Assembly (NCBI RefSeq): GCF_000383615.1 | Contig: NZ_KB911587.1 | Coordinates: 275,476-339,475, forward strand | Direction: 5' to 3' | DNA: 64,000 bases | DNA from: Streptomyces canus 299MFChir4.1 | Lineage (GTDB): Bacteria; Actinomycetota; Actinomycetes; Streptomycetales; Streptomycetaceae | Shown here: positions 8,289 to 17,460 of the stretch, piece by piece | How positions within the stretch are numbered: the first letter of the stretch is position 1 | Layout: each line of letters opens with the position of its first letter | Made by a program: the position numbers and the translations under genes | The notes under the pieces: generated by a model | What the model saw: the letters and a program-made list of their open reading frames with translations, nothing else | Database searches by the model: none | What the model was told of the DNA's origin: nothing

Positions 8289-11200
8289 ATGCCCCACCCG
8301 TATCTGCCTGCCCTCCTCAGCCGCAGGCGTCTGCTGGAGTCGGGGGCCGCCGTCCTCGGCGCCCTCGCGTTCTCCTCCGGACCCCTGGCCGGTCGCGGCC
8401 ACGCGGCGGAGGGCGCCCCGGAGTGGAACGGCGCCATCGACCTCTTCCGGGTGGGCACCCAGCCCCCGCACACCACCCTCATGCCGTACGCCGACGTCGG
8501 CCAGGCGCTCGCCGCCGACCGCACCCGCTCGCCGTACCGCGTGAGCCTCGACGGCAAGTGGAAGTTCGCCTACGCCGCCCGTCCCGCCGACCGCGACACC
8601 GACTTCTACCGCACCGACGTGGACGACACGGGCTGGGACACCATTCCTGTCCCCTCGGTGTGGCAGGTGCATGGCTACGACTTCCCGATCTACATCAACA
8701 TCACCTACCCGTGGTGGGGCCCCAACGGTCTGGGCGAGGAGGCGCAGCCGCCCGCCGCCCCGACCCGCTACAACCCGGTCGGTCAGTACCGGCGCACCTT
8801 CACCGTCCCGGAGGACTGGTCCGGACGGCGGACCTTCCTGCACTTCGAGGGCGTCAAGTCGGCCCACTACGTGTGGATCAACGGAGAACTCGTCGGCTAC
8901 CACGAGGATTCCTACACGCCCGCCGAGTACGACATCACGCCGCACCTCAAGCCGGGCACCAACCAGATCGCGGTCGAGGTCTACCGCTACTCCGACGGGG
9001 ACTGGCTGGAGGACCAGGACATGATCCGGCTGAGCGGCATCTTCCGCTCGGTCTACCTCTACTCCACCCCGGCCGTCCACCTGCGCGACTTCAAGCTGGA
9101 CACCCCGCTCGGCGACGACTACACATCCGCCCAGCTCTCGGTCACCGCCAGCGTGCGCGACTACGGCGGCGGCAACGCGGGCCGCTACACGGTCGAGACG
9201 CAGCTCTACGACTCGGGCGGCCACGCGGTCTGGTCGCGCCCGCTCCAGCAGGCCGTCGCGCTCGACGCGGGCGACGAGACGACCGTACAGGCGGCGAAGG
9301 CCGTACCCGCGCCCAAGCTGTGGTCGGCGGAGCACCCGAACCTGTACACCGCCGTTCTGCGGCTGCGCGACCCCGCAGGCAAGGTGATCGAGACGCTGTC
9401 GCACCGCGTCGGCCTGCGGGAGTTCGCCCTGAAGGACGGGCTGGTGCGCATCAACGGCAAGCCCATCTCCTTCCGCGGCACCAACCGCCACGAGATGCAC
9501 CCCGACCGCGGCACCGCGCTCACCCGCGCGGACCTCGTGAAGGACATCACGATCATCAAGCGGATGAACATCAACTCCGTCCGCACCTCCCACTACCCCA
9601 ACAACCCGCTCTGGCTCGAACTCGCCGACGAGTACGGCCTGTACCTCGTCGGCGAGACCAACCTGGAGACCCACGGCATCCGCGACGAGTACCCCGGCGA
9701 CCACCCCGACTGGAGCGCGGCCTGTGTGGCGCGCGCCCAGAACATGGTCCACCGCGACAAGAACCACGCCTCGGTGGTGATCTGGTCGCTGGGCAACGAG
9801 GCGGGCGGCGGCAGCACCTTCGTGAACATGCGCGACTGGATCAAGTCGTACGACACCACCCGCGTCGTCCAGTACGAGGGCGACGACGGGCCCACCATCA
9901 GCGACATCCGCTCGGAGATGTACGAAAGCCCCGCACGTGTGGAGCAGCGTGCCAAGGACACCTCCGACACCCGGCCGTACGTGATGATCGAGTACTGCCA
10001 CGCGATGGGGAACTCCAACGGCAACTTCAAGAAGTACTGGGACATCGTCCGCCGCTACCCGGTCCTCCAGGGTGGCTGGATCTGGGACTTCGTCGACCAG
10101 TCCCTCAGTGAGCCCGTCCCCGTACGCCAGTTGCTGACCGAGAGCGGGCCCGGCGCCCTGAAGGGCGAAGTGCTGCCCGCGCGCGCCAGGTTCGACCGCG
10201 ACATGGGCGTCTCCGGTGGCACGGTCTTCGCCCGCGACGCCCGCCTCGACCTCACCGGCTCACTGACCCTGGAGGCCTGGTTCACCCCGAAGGTGACGGG
10301 CAGTCACCAGCCGGTCATCGCCAAGGGCGACACCCACTACGCGCTCAAGCAGTCCGGGAAGACAATGGAGTTCTTCCTCTACGGCGGGGGCCAGTGGATC
10401 ACCACCACCTGGGCGCTCCCGGACGACTGGACGGGCCGGGAGCACCATGTCGCCGGTGTCTTCGACGCGGCCGCGGGCACGCTGACCCTCCATGTGGACG
10501 GCCAGGTCAGGGCCACCCGGACCACCACCCAGAAGCCGAGCAGCAACACGGCGCCCCTCGCGCTGGCCGTCGATGTCGACAACCCCACAAGGGAGTTCAG
10601 CGGCACGATCAGGAAGGCGCGCGTGTACGCCCGTGCCCTGACCGCCGCCGAACTGGCCTCGGACGGCCGGGGCCCCGGCGACGAGGGTGTGCGGTTCTGG
10701 TTCGACGCGGCGACCGTGGGGCTCACCGAGAAGCGGCCCGCCCAGAAGACCTTCTTCGCCTTCGGCGGCGACTGGGGCGACAACCCCAACGACGGTGCCT
10801 TCGTCGCGGACGGCATCGTCACCGCCGACCGCGGCCACACCGGCAAGGCCGCCGAGGTCAAGCGGATCTACCAGGCGGTCCAGGCGGCCTGGGCCCCGGG
10901 TGGGGCGGCGGTGACCCTGAGGAATGAGAACCTCTTCACCAACCTGCGAGATTTCGAAGGCAGTTGGACGCTCAGCGCTGACGGCAAGGTGGTGCAGCGC
11001 GGGAAGCTGACCCGGGACCAGCTGAACGTGGCCCCGCTGTCGAGCAAGGACATCACCGTCCCGTACAAGCTCCCGAGCACCCCCGCGCCGGGCACGGAGT
11101 ACCACCTCCGGCTCTCCTTCGCCACCAGGGAGTCCACGCCCTGGGCCCGCGCCGGCTTCGAGGTGGCCGCGCAGCAGCTCGCCGTGGACGCGAACAGCCC

Positions 11201-12149
11201 GGCGGTGACGCCGGTGCCGCTCGCGAAGGTCCCGGCACTGAAGTACAAGGACGCCGCGGGCCAAGTCGACGTCACCGGCAAGGACTTCTCCGTCACCGTC
11301 GACAAGAGCAGCGGGACCATCACGTCGTACCAGGCGCACGGCACCCGTCTGATCACCTCCGGTCCCGTCCCGAACTTCTGGCGGGCGCCCACCGACAACG
11401 ACCACGGCAACGGGCAGCACACCCGCAACCAGACCTGGCGCGACGCCGGTACGCACCGCAAGGTGACCGACGTGAGCGTGCGGGCCCTGCGGGACCGGGC
11501 CGTGGAGATCAAGGTGAGCGGCACCCTGCCGACGACGACCGAGTCGGCGTACAGCACGACCTACACCCTCTTCGGCAACGGTGAGATCAAGGTCGACAAC
11601 ACCCTGCACCCGGGGGCGAGTTCACTGCCGTACATCCCGGAGGTCGGCACGCTCCTGTTCCTGCCGCGCCGTCTGGACCGGCTGCACTACTACGGCCGCG
11701 GACCCGAGGAGAACCACTGGGACCGCAACGACGGTACGGACGTGGGCCTCTGGTCCGGGACCGTCGCCGAGCAGTGGACCTCCTACATCCGCCCGCAGGA
11801 GAACGGCAACAAGACCGACGTCCGCTGGGCCGCCCTGACCGGCCGGGACGGCGTGGGCCTGCTGGTCTCCGGCGAGCCCCTGCTGGAGGTCAACGCCTCG
11901 CACTTCACCCCGGAGGACCTGTCCAACGGGGTGCGCCACGACTACCAGCTCACCCCGCGTGACGCCGTCGTCCTGCGGGTCAACCACCGGCAGATGGGCG
12001 TCGGCGGTGACAACAGCTGGGGTGCGCACACCCACGACGAGTACAAGCTGTCCGCCGACCGGGACTACGCGTACACCTACCGGCTGCGGCCTCTGACCGA
12101 CGTGGCCCGGGCGACGGCGGTTGCACGGCGGCCGACGGCCTCCGCCTAG
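8289..12149 (+). CDS. Tat-exported GH2 beta-galactosidase with a LamG-like insertion
   Basis: 1286 residues. The N-terminus carries a twin-arginine signal (SRRRLLESGAAVLGALAFS), so it is exported folded. GH2 sugar-binding and immunoglobulin-like domains span ~45-370, and the TIM barrel ~370-620 with acid/base Glu504 (SLGNEAG) and nucleophile Glu568 (IEYCHAMGNS), the LacZ-type pair. A laminin-G/ConA-like jelly roll is inserted at ~630-800 (ARDARLDLTGSLTLEAWF), followed by the LacZ C-terminal beta domains. It hydrolyses beta-galactosides, probably polymeric because of the extra binding domain. ATG 8289 has GGAAGG 10 nt upstream; an upstream in-frame ATG would bury the Tat signal. Confidence 0.92.
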   Translation: MPHPYLPALLSRRRLLESGAAVLGALAFSSGPLAGRGHAAEGAPEWNGAIDLFRVGTQPPHTTLMPYADVGQALAADRTRSPYRVSLDGKWKFAYAARPADRDTDFYRTDVDDTGWDTIPVPSVWQVHGYDFPIYINITYPWWGPNGLGEEAQPPAAPTRYNPVGQYRRTFTVPEDWSGRRTFLHFEGVKSAHYVWINGELVGYHEDSYTPAEYDITPHLKPGTNQIAVEVYRYSDGDWLEDQDMIRLSGIFRSVYLYSTPAVHLRDFKLDTPLGDDYTSAQLSVTASVRDYGGGNAGRYTVETQLYDSGGHAVWSRPLQQAVALDAGDETTVQAAKAVPAPKLWSAEHPNLYTAVLRLRDPAGKVIETLSHRVGLREFALKDGLVRINGKPISFRGTNRHEMHPDRGTALTRADLVKDITIIKRMNINSVRTSHYPNNPLWLELADEYGLYLVGETNLETHGIRDEYPGDHPDWSAACVARAQNMVHRDKNHASVVIWSLGNEAGGGSTFVNMRDWIKSYDTTRVVQYEGDDGPTISDIRSEMYESPARVEQRAKDTSDTRPYVMIEYCHAMGNSNGNFKKYWDIVRRYPVLQGGWIWDFVDQSLSEPVPVRQLLTESGPGALKGEVLPARARFDRDMGVSGGTVFARDARLDLTGSLTLEAWFTPKVTGSHQPVIAKGDTHYALKQSGKTMEFFLYGGGQWITTTWALPDDWTGREHHVAGVFDAAAGTLTLHVDGQVRATRTTTQKPSSNTAPLALAVDVDNPTREFSGTIRKARVYARALTAAELASDGRGPGDEGVRFWFDAATVGLTEKRPAQKTFFAFGGDWGDNPNDGAFVADGIVTADRGHTGKAAEVKRIYQAVQAAWAPGGAAVTLRNENLFTNLRDFEGSWTLSADGKVVQRGKLTRDQLNVAPLSSKDITVPYKLPSTPAPGTEYHLRLSFATRESTPWARAGFEVAAQQLAVDANSPAVTPVPLAKVPALKYKDAAGQVDVTGKDFSVTVDKSSGTITSYQAHGTRLITSGPVPNFWRAPTDNDHGNGQHTRNQTWRDAGTHRKVTDVSVRALRDRAVEIKVSGTLPTTTESAYSTTYTLFGNGEIKVDNTLHPGASSLPYIPEVGTLLFLPRRLDRLHYYGRGPEENHWDRNDGTDVGLWSGTVAEQWTSYIRPQENGNKTDVRWAALTGRDGVGLLVSGEPLLEVNASHFTPEDLSNGVRHDYQLTPRDAVVLRVNHRQMGVGGDNSWGAHTHDEYKLSADRDYAYTYRLRPLTDVARATAVARRPTASA

Positions 12150-12156
12150 TTCACCG

Positions 12157-12200
12157 CGTGGGTGGGGCGGCTCCGGACTCCCGGTAACGCCTCACCCACG
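12157..12200. terminator. Bidirectional terminator between convergent genes
   Basis: 13-bp stem with one G-U pair (12157-12169 with 12188-12200), core CGTGGGTG/CACCCACG, 18-nt loop. It overlaps the stop of the MFS gene and lies 8 bp after the beta-galactosidase stop. Confidence 0.55.
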
Positions 12201-13325
12201 TCGGCGAAGCAGGCCCACCGCGACCACCGGCCCGCAGGCAAGAAGGACCGCCAGCGCCCCGTACCCGTACGTCAGACTCGCCGCCGTGGCCACCCCGGCG
12301 ACCAGCAACGGTCCGCCGGCGTCACCCAGTTCGCGTCCCAGCTCGGCCGCGCCCATCGTCTGCCCCAACCGTTCCCGCGGAGTCGACGAGGCGAGCGCCG
12401 CGAATCCCAGGGGAGTGATCAGCCCCGTTCCGACGCCGATCAGCGCGGCCGCCGGCAGGACGCCGGCGAGACCCGGCAGCATCGCGCAGCCCAGGCCGGC
12501 CGCCGCCAGCAGCAACCCGGCGGTCAACCCGCCCCGTACCGTGATCCGGCCCGCGTCCAACGCCCGCCCGGCGCGCGGCTGTACGACCGCCGCGCAGGCC
12601 GCGAGCACCGACACCGCGGCCCCCGTCGCCAGCGTGCCCAGTCCCGCCACCGCGCCCGACACGGGCAGGAAGCCCACGCCCACCGACAGCGCGGCGGTCG
12701 CCCCGGCCAGCGCGGCCGTCGGGACCAGGAACACCGGGTCGGCCAGCCGCCGCGCCAGGTCGAGGACGGTCTGCCGGGCCCGGGGCAGGGGTGGCACGAC
12801 GGGTACGGCGATCAGCGCCCACCCCGCCACGGCCGCGCCCAGCACCGCCAGCACGGTGAACAGCAGCCGCAGTCCGCCCGTCCACACGAGCACCCCGCCG
12901 AGCAGCGGGCCCAGGGTGTAACCGACGGACTTGTAGAAGCCGTAACTCCCGAAGGCCCGCCCCTGCTTGGCGGCCGGATTCAGCCGGGACACCAGTGCGG
13001 ACGCGGCGGGCGAGAAGGCGGAGGCCGCCGCCCCCTGCCCGAGCCGCGCGGCCCACAGCCAGCCGGGGCTGTCGGCGAGGGCGTAGAGGGCGGACGCGAC
13101 GGCGAAGGCGACCAGTCCGCCGAGCAGCAAGGGACGCGCCCCGATCCGGTCGGCGAGCGTGCCGAACACCGGCTTGAGCACGACCTCGGCACCGTCGTAC
13201 AGGGCGAGCAGGCCGCCCAGCACGAGCAGCGAGGTGACCGCGTCCGACGAGTCCGCGCCGAGGTTCGCGGCGATGCCGTGCGCGCCGAAGGCGGTGGTGA
13301 ACCCGGCCGCGTACAGCGGCCACAT
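12192..13325 (-). CDS. MFS transporter (12 TM drug/metabolite efflux type)
   Basis: 377 residues, about 12 hydrophobic spans. It carries the MFS loop 2-3 type motif (GTLADRIGARPLLLGG) and a second-half equivalent (LDAGRITVRGGL). Start ATG 13325 is 16 bp after the ArsR stop, so the two genes are almost certainly co-transcribed and the transporter is under the same metal-responsive control. Substrate unknown; a metal or metallophore exporter is possible by context but not shown by sequence. Confidence 0.8.
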   Translation of the reverse strand: MWPLYAAGFTTAFGAHGIAANLGADSSDAVTSLLVLGGLLALYDGAEVVLKPVFGTLADRIGARPLLLGGLVAFAVASALYALADSPGWLWAARLGQGAAASAFSPAASALVSRLNPAAKQGRAFGSYGFYKSVGYTLGPLLGGVLVWTGGLRLLFTVLAVLGAAVAGWALIAVPVVPPLPRARQTVLDLARRLADPVFLVPTAALAGATAALSVGVGFLPVSGAVAGLGTLATGAAVSVLAACAAVVQPRAGRALDAGRITVRGGLTAGLLLAAAGLGCAMLPGLAGVLPAAALIGVGTGLITPLGFAALASSTPRERLGQTMGAAELGRELGDAGGPLLVAGVATAASLTYGYGALAVLLACGPVVAVGLLRRRG

Positions 13326-13341
13326 CACCTGCCGGGGCGGC

Positions 13342-13704
13342 TCACTCGGTGGTGTCACTGAGGCCCAGCCGCAGATGTTCCACGTGGTAGACGGCCTGGT
13401 CGAGCAACTCGGCGACATGGTGGTCGTGCAGCGCGTACACCACCGACCGGCCCCGGCGCTCGCCCACGACCAGGCCCAGGTTGCGCAGCAACCGCAGCTG
13501 GTGCGAGCACGCCGACTGCTCCATCCCCACCTCGGCGGCCAACTCCGTGGCCGGCAGCGGTCCTTCGCGCAGCCGCGCGAGGATCAGCAGGCGGGAGGGG
13601 GTGGACAGGGCCTGGAGGGTGGTGGCCATCTTGGCCACGTTCGCCGCGTCCAGACGTACGCGCTCGGCGGTTTCCTGCGCGGTGGTGACGGCTCCATGAC
13701 CCAT
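13342..13704 (-). CDS. ArsR/SmtB-family metal-responsive repressor with an alpha-5 site
   Basis: 120 residues with a winged HTH (GMEQSACSHQLRLLRNLGLV). The C-terminal helix has the pattern D-x-H-x10-H-x2-H (LHDHHVAELLDQAVYHVEHL), the alpha-5 inter-subunit site of SmtB/CzrA-type Zn/Co sensors. The alpha-3N CxC site is absent. The prediction is a Zn(II)- or Co(II)-released repressor. It is divergent from the P1B-4 ATPase and upstream of the MFS gene, so it probably controls both. ATG 13704 was chosen by family length; 13713 is an alternative. Confidence 0.85.
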   Translation of the reverse strand: MGHGAVTTAQETAERVRLDAANVAKMATTLQALSTPSRLLILARLREGPLPATELAAEVGMEQSACSHQLRLLRNLGLVVGERRGRSVVYALHDHHVAELLDQAVYHVEHLRLGLSDTTE

Positions 13705-13725
13705 GGGCGGCATCTTACCCATCGC

Positions 13726-13753
13726 ACATGAACAGATGAATGAGTCTTCATGT
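13726..13753. promoter_or_regulatory. Candidate ArsR operator between the repressor and the metal ATPase
   Basis: Hyphenated inverted repeat ACATGAA (13726-13732) / TTCATGT (13747-13753), with an inner ATGAA-N6-TTCAT (13736-13751). The TGAACA-rich half-site resembles SmtB/CzrA operators. It is an AT-rich island between divergent genes. Placement upstream of GTG 13773 supports that ATPase start. Confidence 0.6.
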
Positions 13754-13772
13754 ATTCCTGTATGGTGCTCGG

Positions 13773-15911
13773 GTGTCCACGACTCTCGCTCCCGTTCGTG
13801 CCCCCTCGCCCGCGCACCCGGCACCGAGCCGCCGCACCCGGGTGCTCGCCCTCCCCGAGGCCCGCTGGGCGCTGGCGTCGACCGCCGCGTTCCTGCTCGC
13901 TCTCGCCCTGGACCTCGGCGGTCTGCCGTGGTGGGCGTACGGCCCGCTGTACGCGCTCGCCTATGCCACCGGCGGCTGGGAGCCGGCCCTCGAAGGGCTC
14001 AGGGCGCTGCGTGAGCGGACCCTGGACGTCGACCTGCTGATGATCGGAGCGGCGCTCGGCGCGGCAGCGATCGGCCAGGTCCTGGACGGCGCCCTGCTGA
14101 TCGTCATCTTCGCCACCTCCGGCGCCCTGGAGGCACTGGCCACCGCCCGCACCGCCGACTCGGTGCGCGGCCTGCTCGACCTCGCGCCCACGACGGCCAC
14201 CCGGGTGACGGAGAACGCCGAGGAGTCCGTCCCGACGAGCGAACTCGCCGTCGGAGACGTCCTGTTGATCCGGCCCGGCGAGCGCATCGGCGCCGACGGC
14301 CGGGTCCTGGACGGCGCGAGCGAGGCCGACCAGGCCACCATCACCGGCGAACCACTCCCGGTCGCCAAGGGCCCCGGCGACGAGGTCTTCGCCGGCACCC
14401 TCAACGGCACCGGCGCACTGCGTGTCCGCGTCGAGCGCGACCCCGCCGACTCCGTGATCGCCCGCATCGTGACCCTGGTCGAGGACGCCTCGCGCACCAA
14501 GGCGCCGACACAGCTGTTCATCGAGAAGATCGAGCAGCGGTACGCGGTGGGGATCGTGGCGGCCACCTTCGGCGTGCCGCTGCTGTTCGGCGCCGACCTC
14601 ACGGACGCGCTGCTGCGCGCCATGACCTTCATGATCGTCGCCTCGCCGTGCGCGGTCGTCCTCGCGACCATGCCGCCCCTGCTCTCGGCCATCGCGAACG
14701 CCGGGCGGCACGGCGTCCTGGTGAAGTCGGCGGTCGCGATGGAGCGGCTGGGCGAGGTGGACGCCGTGGCCCTCGACAAGACGGGCACGCTGACGGAGGG
14801 CGCCCCGGAGATCTCGGCCGTACGGCCGCTGCCGGGCTCCGGGCTGACTCCGGACGCCCTTCTCGCGCTGGCCGCCGCGGCCGAGCTCCCCAGCGAGCAT
14901 CCGCTGGGGCGGGCCGTGGTGAGGGCGGCGCAGGAGCGGGGGCTGCGGATCGCGGACGCGCGGGACTTCGTCGCCGTGCCCGGGCACGGGGTGACGGCGG
15001 TCGTCGGAGGGCGGACGATCGAGGTCGGCCGGGCCGATGGCCCCTCGGGCCTCGTCCTTCCGGATGCCGGCGCGGGCCGCCCCGAGGACAGGGCCGCCCG
15101 CCGTGCCGAGACCGTGGATGCCGGCACCGAGGGGAGCACGGCCGTCGCCGGCCCCGACGCGCTGGGCTCCCGCGCCGAGGCCGGCGCCACCGTCGTCCTC
15201 GCCATGGGTGCCGGTACCGAGGGGAGCGCGGTCGCCGATGATCCTGAGGTGGTGTTTCCCCGCGCCGCGGCCGGCGCCACCGTCGTCCTCGTGACCGGCG
15301 ACGGCGTCCCCCTCGGGACCCTCGCACTCACCGACCGCCTCCGCCCGCACGCCCCCGCCGCCACCGCCGCGCTCACCGCCCTGACCGGCACCGCCCCCGT
15401 CCTGCTCACCGGCGACAACGCGCGGGCCGCCGTGCGGGTCGCCGAGGCCACCGGCCTGGTGGACGTCCGTGCCGACCTGCTGCCCGAGGGCAAGGTGGAC
15501 GCCGTCCGGGAGCTCCAGGACGCCGGGTGCAAGGTGCTGTTCGTCGGGGACGGAGTCAACGACGCACCCGCGCTCGCCGCCGCCCACTCCGGCATCGCGA
15601 TGGGCCGGGCGGGCTCGGACCTCGCGCTGGAGACGGCGGACGCGGTCGTCGTACGGGACGAGCTCGCGACCGTTCCGGCGGTGGTACGGCTGTCCCGGGC
15701 CGCCCGCAGACTGGTCCTCCAGAACCTGGTGATCGCGGGTGCCTTCATCACCGGGCTCGTCCTATGGGACCTCCTCGGCCGCCTCCCGCTGCCGCTCGGG
15801 GTCGCCGGGCACGAGGGCTCGACGGTCCTCGTCGGTCTGAACGGACTGCGGCTGCTGCGCGAGTCCGCGTGGCGACCTGGGCAGGTCCCGTCCCAGGGCA
15901 CGCGAGGTTGA
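13773..15911 (+). CDS. P1B-4-type heavy-metal ATPase (Co/Zn efflux)
   Basis: 712 residues. Transmembrane metal motif Ser291-Pro-Cys293 (ASPCAVVLAT) replaces the usual CPC, and HEGST starts at His680 in the last helix; both define subgroup P1B-4 (Co2+, Zn2+, Fe2+). Phosphorylation motif DKTGT at Asp335, TITGEP in the actuator, GDGVNDAPAL in the hinge. There is no N-terminal metal-binding domain. Residues 449-478 and 479-508 are a 30-residue tandem duplication (exact 90-nt offset at 15117 and 15207) between the nucleotide-binding region and the hinge, not normal for the family. GTG 13773 was chosen because the more distal ATG 13740 lies inside the operator. Confidence 0.88.
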   Translation: MSTTLAPVRAPSPAHPAPSRRTRVLALPEARWALASTAAFLLALALDLGGLPWWAYGPLYALAYATGGWEPALEGLRALRERTLDVDLLMIGAALGAAAIGQVLDGALLIVIFATSGALEALATARTADSVRGLLDLAPTTATRVTENAEESVPTSELAVGDVLLIRPGERIGADGRVLDGASEADQATITGEPLPVAKGPGDEVFAGTLNGTGALRVRVERDPADSVIARIVTLVEDASRTKAPTQLFIEKIEQRYAVGIVAATFGVPLLFGADLTDALLRAMTFMIVASPCAVVLATMPPLLSAIANAGRHGVLVKSAVAMERLGEVDAVALDKTGTLTEGAPEISAVRPLPGSGLTPDALLALAAAAELPSEHPLGRAVVRAAQERGLRIADARDFVAVPGHGVTAVVGGRTIEVGRADGPSGLVLPDAGAGRPEDRAARRAETVDAGTEGSTAVAGPDALGSRAEAGATVVLAMGAGTEGSAVADDPEVVFPRAAAGATVVLVTGDGVPLGTLALTDRLRPHAPAATAALTALTGTAPVLLTGDNARAAVRVAEATGLVDVRADLLPEGKVDAVRELQDAGCKVLFVGDGVNDAPALAAAHSGIAMGRAGSDLALETADAVVVRDELATVPAVVRLSRAARRLVLQNLVIAGAFITGLVLWDLLGRLPLPLGVAGHEGSTVLVGLNGLRLLRESAWRPGQVPSQGTRG
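15117..15296 (+). repeat. In-frame 90-bp tandem duplication inside the metal ATPase
   Basis: Two copies, 15117-15206 and 15207-15296. Both begin (g/g)(a/g)TGCCGG(c/t)ACCGAGGGGAGC and end with the same GCCGGCGCCACCGTCGTCCTCG. The middles have diverged, so the duplication is not recent. Frame is kept (30 codons). Confidence 0.8.
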
Positions 15912-15960
15912 TGTCGGATTCTCGCCAGCCCGGCTCTGCCGGGTGGTCGATGCTGGACGC

Positions 15961-17451
15961 ATGCAGACGGGGATGTACACCGAGACCGAGCGCTGTGTGC
16001 GCGCCGTGCAGTCCAAGGACGCGCGGTTCGACGGCTGGTTCTTCACCGCCGTCCTGACGACCCGCATCTACTGCCGGCCGAGCTGCCCGGTCGTCCCGCC
16101 CAAGCCCGAGAACATGACCTTCTATCCGAGCGCGGCGGCCTGCCAGCAGGCGGGATTCCGGGCCTGCAAGCGCTGCCGCCCCGACACCAGCCCGGGCTCC
16201 CCGGAGTGGAACCAGCGTGCCGACCTCGTGGCCCGCGCGATGCGGCTGATCGCCGACGGCGTGGTCGACCGCGAGGGCGTGCCCGGCCTCGCCGCCCGCC
16301 TCGGCTACAGCACCCGGCAGGTCGAACGCCAGCTCCTCGCCGAACTCGGCGCCGGCCCGCTCGCCCTCGCCCGCGCCCAGCGCGCCCAGACGGCGAGGAT
16401 CCTCATCGAGACCACCGCGCTCCCGATGGCCGACATCGCCTTCGCGGCCGGCTTCTCCGCGATCCGCACCTTCAACGACACCGTGCGCGAGGTCTTCGCG
16501 CTCGCACCGGGCGAGCTGCGCACACGCGCCGCGAAGAGGACCGCGCCGGACCCGCCGGACACCCCCGGCTTCCTGTCCCTGCGCCTGCCGTTCCGCGTCC
16601 CCCTCAACCCCGACAACCTCTTCGGCCACCTCGCGGCCACCGCCGTCCCGGGTGTGGAGGAGTGGCGGGACGGCGCGTACCGGCGCACGCTGCGACTGCC
16701 GTACGGACACGGCGTCGTGGCCCTCACGCCCCGCCCCGACCACATCGCCTGCCGATTGACGCTGAGCGACCTTCGCGACCTGACCGTCGCCATCAGCCGC
16801 TGCCGCCGGCTGCTCGACCTGGACGCCGACCCGGTGGCGATCGACGACCAGCTGCGCACGGACCCGCTGCTGGCCCCCCTGGTGGACAAGGCGCCCGGCC
16901 GACGCGTCCCGCGCACGGTCGACGAGGCGGAGTTCGCCGTACGGGCCGTGCTGGGCCAGCAGGTCTCCACGGCGGCGGCCCGCACCCACGCGGGCCGGTT
17001 GGTCACCGCGCACGGCGAACCGGTGGACGACCCGGAGGGGGGTCTCACGCACCTGTTCCCGTCCCCCGAGGCACTGGCCGCGCTCGACCCCACCACGCTC
17101 GCCATGCCCCGTACCCGGCGCACGACCTTCACCACCCTGGTGAACCAACTGGCCGACGGCAGACTTCAGTTGGGCGTCGAGCAGGACTGGTCCGAGACCC
17201 GTGCCCGCCTCCTCGCCCTCCCCGGCTTCGGCCCCTGGACGGTCGACGTCATCGCCATGCGCGGCCTCGGTGACCCGGACGCCTTCCTCCCGACCGACCT
17301 CGGCATCCGCCGCGCCGCCCAGGAGTTGGGCCTGCCCTCCACCCCGGCCGCGCTGACGGCCCGCGCGGCGGCCTGGCAGCCCTGGCGGGCCTACGCGGTC
17401 CAGTACCTGTGGGCCACCGACAGCCACCCGATCAACTTCCTCCCCGTGTAA
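15961..17451 (+). CDS. alkA: Ada-AlkA fusion: methyl-phosphotriester sensor plus 3-methyladenine glycosylase
   Basis: 496 residues. N-terminal Ada zinc domain with Cys38, Cys42, Cys69 and Cys72, the same numbering as E. coli Ada, which supports this ATG. An AraC-type HTH follows (~85-180), then an AlkA N-domain (~195-290) and a HhH-GPD glycosylase fold (VLGQQVSTAAARTH; LPGFGPWTVDVIAMRG; catalytic Asp expected in FLPTDLG). It excises 3-alkyladenine and related lesions and probably activates transcription when Cys38 is methylated. The ogt gene starts 9 bp after its stop, so they form an adaptive-response operon. Confidence 0.92.
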   Translation: MQTGMYTETERCVRAVQSKDARFDGWFFTAVLTTRIYCRPSCPVVPPKPENMTFYPSAAACQQAGFRACKRCRPDTSPGSPEWNQRADLVARAMRLIADGVVDREGVPGLAARLGYSTRQVERQLLAELGAGPLALARAQRAQTARILIETTALPMADIAFAAGFSAIRTFNDTVREVFALAPGELRTRAAKRTAPDPPDTPGFLSLRLPFRVPLNPDNLFGHLAATAVPGVEEWRDGAYRRTLRLPYGHGVVALTPRPDHIACRLTLSDLRDLTVAISRCRRLLDLDADPVAIDDQLRTDPLLAPLVDKAPGRRVPRTVDEAEFAVRAVLGQQVSTAAARTHAGRLVTAHGEPVDDPEGGLTHLFPSPEALAALDPTTLAMPRTRRTTFTTLVNQLADGRLQLGVEQDWSETRARLLALPGFGPWTVDVIAMRGLGDPDAFLPTDLGIRRAAQELGLPSTPAALTARAAAWQPWRAYAVQYLWATDSHPINFLPV

Positions 17452-17460
17452 GGACGTTCG

